The translations under genes and the position numbers were made by a program. From contig DHJA01000209.1 in the NCBI GenBank assembly GCA_002404095.1, positions 38,263 through 46,465 on the forward strand: 8,203 nucleotides of DNA, given 5' to 3'. Of the stretch, positions 7,701 to 8,203 are shown piece after piece. Positions within the stretch are counted from its first letter, which is position 1. Every line of letters starts with the position of its first letter. The DNA is from Planctomycetaceae bacterium UBA4732 (GTDB lineage: Bacteria > Planctomycetota > Planctomycetia > Gemmatales > Gemmataceae). The notes below the pieces were generated by a model. That model saw only the letters and a list, made by a program, of their open reading frames with translations, was not told where the DNA came from and did no database searches.

Positions 7701-8159
7701 GTACGGTTCCTGTCGGAACTGGGCAAAGTGGGGCCGTATTCGGTGAGCAAGGCCCGGTTGGTGCGACGTTGGCAAGCGTTGACTGCGGCGCCCGAAGTCA
7801 GCGCGGCGGCGTTAGACAATCCCTCCCTGCGCTGGGATTCGGTCTACTCCACAGTGGCCGGCTTATTGCCGCTGGAGGACTTGCCGCGTTCGGGCGGAAA
7901 TGCCGCCGCGGTGCGTTGTCAGGTGGAAGCGTCCACGCCCGGCCCTGTTGTCTTGCGGCTGAACACGGCAAAAGGGCTTCGCCTGTGGCTGGACCATAAG
8001 CCCGTTGAGGTCAAGGACGCGACGGAGCTGAATCTGACTCCGGGCGTCCACACGCTGACGTTCGCGGTCGATCTCGGTCAGCGCAAGGAGGCGTTGCGCT
8101 GCGAATTGGAGGACCAGCCGGGGTCGGCGGCGCGCGTGCGCGTAGTCGGCGGCAAGTGA
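4749..8159 (+). CDS. PVC-type heme-binding CxxCH protein: propeller-like domain, HEAT repeats, c-type heme domain
   Basis: An 1136-residue exported protein. Residues 1-26 are a signal peptide ending ALA. Residues about 40-390 are a beta-propeller-like domain of the kind annotated as membrane-bound dehydrogenase in planctomycetes and Verrucomicrobia: DPAGRLWVA (71-79), TGLMPGDGGVYV, HHMVHALRWGPDGLLYF (168-184), NPWGIAWD (227-234), NLITNDFRAHRV (297-308), KMGPDGALYIADWYNPII (342-359), then HGRIWRIT. Residues about 400-830 hold HEAT-like helical units (RRSARRVLQERG, YRIRAAAVRVAG, AQVRLEAVRALV, VLRVVAARTAGDW, ALRQAAVDGLAALGG). A c-type heme domain follows: C872-M-K-C875-H876, a further Cys881, VGPDLSGVG, and SLMPDGLTDVLT, where Met968 could be the sixth heme ligand. 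About 144 residues after it form an extra beta-rich domain. It presumably transfers electrons from an unknown substrate in the periplasm. Its usual partner in these genomes is an SGNH-like gene, as here. The family is firm; the reaction is unknown. Confidence 0.94.
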   Translation: MSWYKSFYFALGLGLLLAGALAPALAQKNAPGNVDPDPEIERKSFQVADGFEVHLYAADPLLAKPVSMNFDPAGRLWVACSQDYPQIKPGQKQNDKIIILEDTKGAGVADKTTVFADGLLIPTGLMPGDGGVYVVDSTDLLYLSSTKHDGKADKREVILSGFGTEDTHHMVHALRWGPDGLLYFNQSVYIHSHIETPYGVRNLNGSGTWQFRPATRELNVFCRGLWNPWGIAWDRYGATFETDGAGGEGINYTFPGANFVTAVGYSRFVAGLNPGSPKDCGLEILSGRGIPDDWQGNLITNDFRAHRVCRYVVTPEGSGYTSKEMPELIKTNHPAFRPIDVKMGPDGALYIADWYNPIIQHGEVDFRDPRRDVTHGRIWRITAKGRKPVERPKLVGAKTEDLLEALKAPEDWTRRSARRVLQERGAEKVAPALTAWVARLDARTPANESALLEGLWTYQALDIVEPRLLTALLNASDYRIRAAAVRVAGMWSGRLSNPLELLAPRVQDDEAQVRLEAVRALVQVPNVHAAELALGILDRPIDKYLDYALWSTMRELEPEWTPALQQGKFNYGNNPRRLLFALQAAGTKDALAPLVKLVQEGKAAPETEEGVLTLIAALGGPHELALVLDRAVDDKVPAPRRAALLAALDQASRQRGVKPEGDLTRIEPLLKSDDDVLRVVAARTAGDWGLQEIGRLLWDYIHTPQTSEALRQAAVDGLAALGGPENIAKVDELSRDEHYRPTRRMGLIALTGLDLEKAAKNAPDLLKALKDGEGAAEVYDAFLQRKNGAALLAAALAGQQLPADTAKVGVRAVRISGREAPALTDALTKAGGLKFGAKALNDAEMKAMVADVQKSGAAARGEAIFRRKDQLCMKCHAIAGCGGQVGPDLSGVGASAPVDYLIDSVLLPNKQVKENYHAMLVTTQQGLSYTGIKVQESPDALVLRTADDKEISIPVKDIDERKMGGSLMPDGLTDVLTRGELVDLVRFLSELGKVGPYSVSKARLVRRWQALTAAPEVSAAALDNPSLRWDSVYSTVAGLLPLEDLPRSGGNAAAVRCQVEASTPGPVVLRLNTAKGLRLWLDHKPVEVKDATELNLTPGVHTLTFAVDLGQRKEALRCELEDQPGSAARVRVVGGK

Positions 8160-8203
8160 TGAACGTGGGGCGTAAGCTATGGCGAGCCGGGTTGCGTAAG
8201 CGC
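8159..8203 (+). repeat. Short direct repeat at the window edge, possible dispersed intergenic repeat
   Basis: GCGTAAGC occurs at 8170-8177 and again at 8194-8201, 24 bases apart, with GGCGAGCCGGG between. The second copy, read with the preceding GCCGGG, looks like the left arm and loop of a hairpin whose right arm would continue past the window. I recall similar GAGCCGGG...GCGTAAGCG intergenic repeats in Gemmata-type genomes. Alternatively, an ATG at 8159-8161, overlapping the TGA stop by one base, opens a frame through to the last base (15 codons, Arg/Lys-rich) and could be the start of a coupled gene. No separate ribosome site is obvious. Too little is visible to decide. Confidence 0.4.

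Noticed and set aside
8160..8203. A rho-independent terminator after the heme-protein gene
   Set aside because: No complete stem and no run of T is visible before the window ends; the GC-rich half-hairpin cannot be judged as a terminator.

Overview
The window is GC-rich, densely coding, and most likely comes from a planctomycete, probably of the Gemmatales/Gemmataceae type. The strongest sign is the pair at 3571-8159: an SGNH/GDSL-like secreted protein overlapping by 4 bp a very large secreted protein with a beta-propeller-like N-terminus, HEAT-like repeats and a late CxxCH heme site. This is the protein family usually called 'PVC-type heme-binding CxxCH protein'. The small CLNDRE protein and its TPR-like membrane neighbour also fit that group. 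The taxonomy is inferred from memory of gene families, not from a search.

Layout. Positions 1-1555 hold two genes on the minus strand: a histidine phosphatase of the SHB17-like subgroup (956-1555), then pgm (start at 942, running off the left edge). They are 13 bp apart, and the pgm Shine-Dalgarno sequence directly follows the phosphatase stop. A divergent intergenic region (1556-1674) separates them from the plus-strand genes. Positions 1675-3450 hold a small secreted or membrane-anchored protein and a 494-residue membrane protein with TPR-like helices, 21 bp apart. After a 120-bp gap with a plausible sigma-70-like promoter (3475-3502) come the SGNH-like gene (3571-4752) and the heme-binding giant (4749-8159). 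The last 45 bases contain a short repeated motif and may be the edge of a dispersed repeat or the start of another gene.

How the genes work together. The minus-strand pair points to cytoplasmic sugar-phosphate metabolism: interconversion of glucose 1-phosphate and glucose 6-phosphate, plus a sugar-phosphate phosphatase. The first plus-strand pair looks like an uncharacterised envelope module. The second is probably co-translated and exported: a carbohydrate/ester-hydrolase-like protein with a c-type cytochrome carrying a propeller domain, which suggests periplasmic oxidation or processing of an unknown substrate.

The points most worth a second look are two apparent replacements of catalytic residues (the second His of the phosphatase; the GDS serine of the SGNH protein), the two uncharacterised envelope modules, and the repeat at the right edge. 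I found no tRNA, rRNA, CRISPR array, insertion sequence or convincing terminator.
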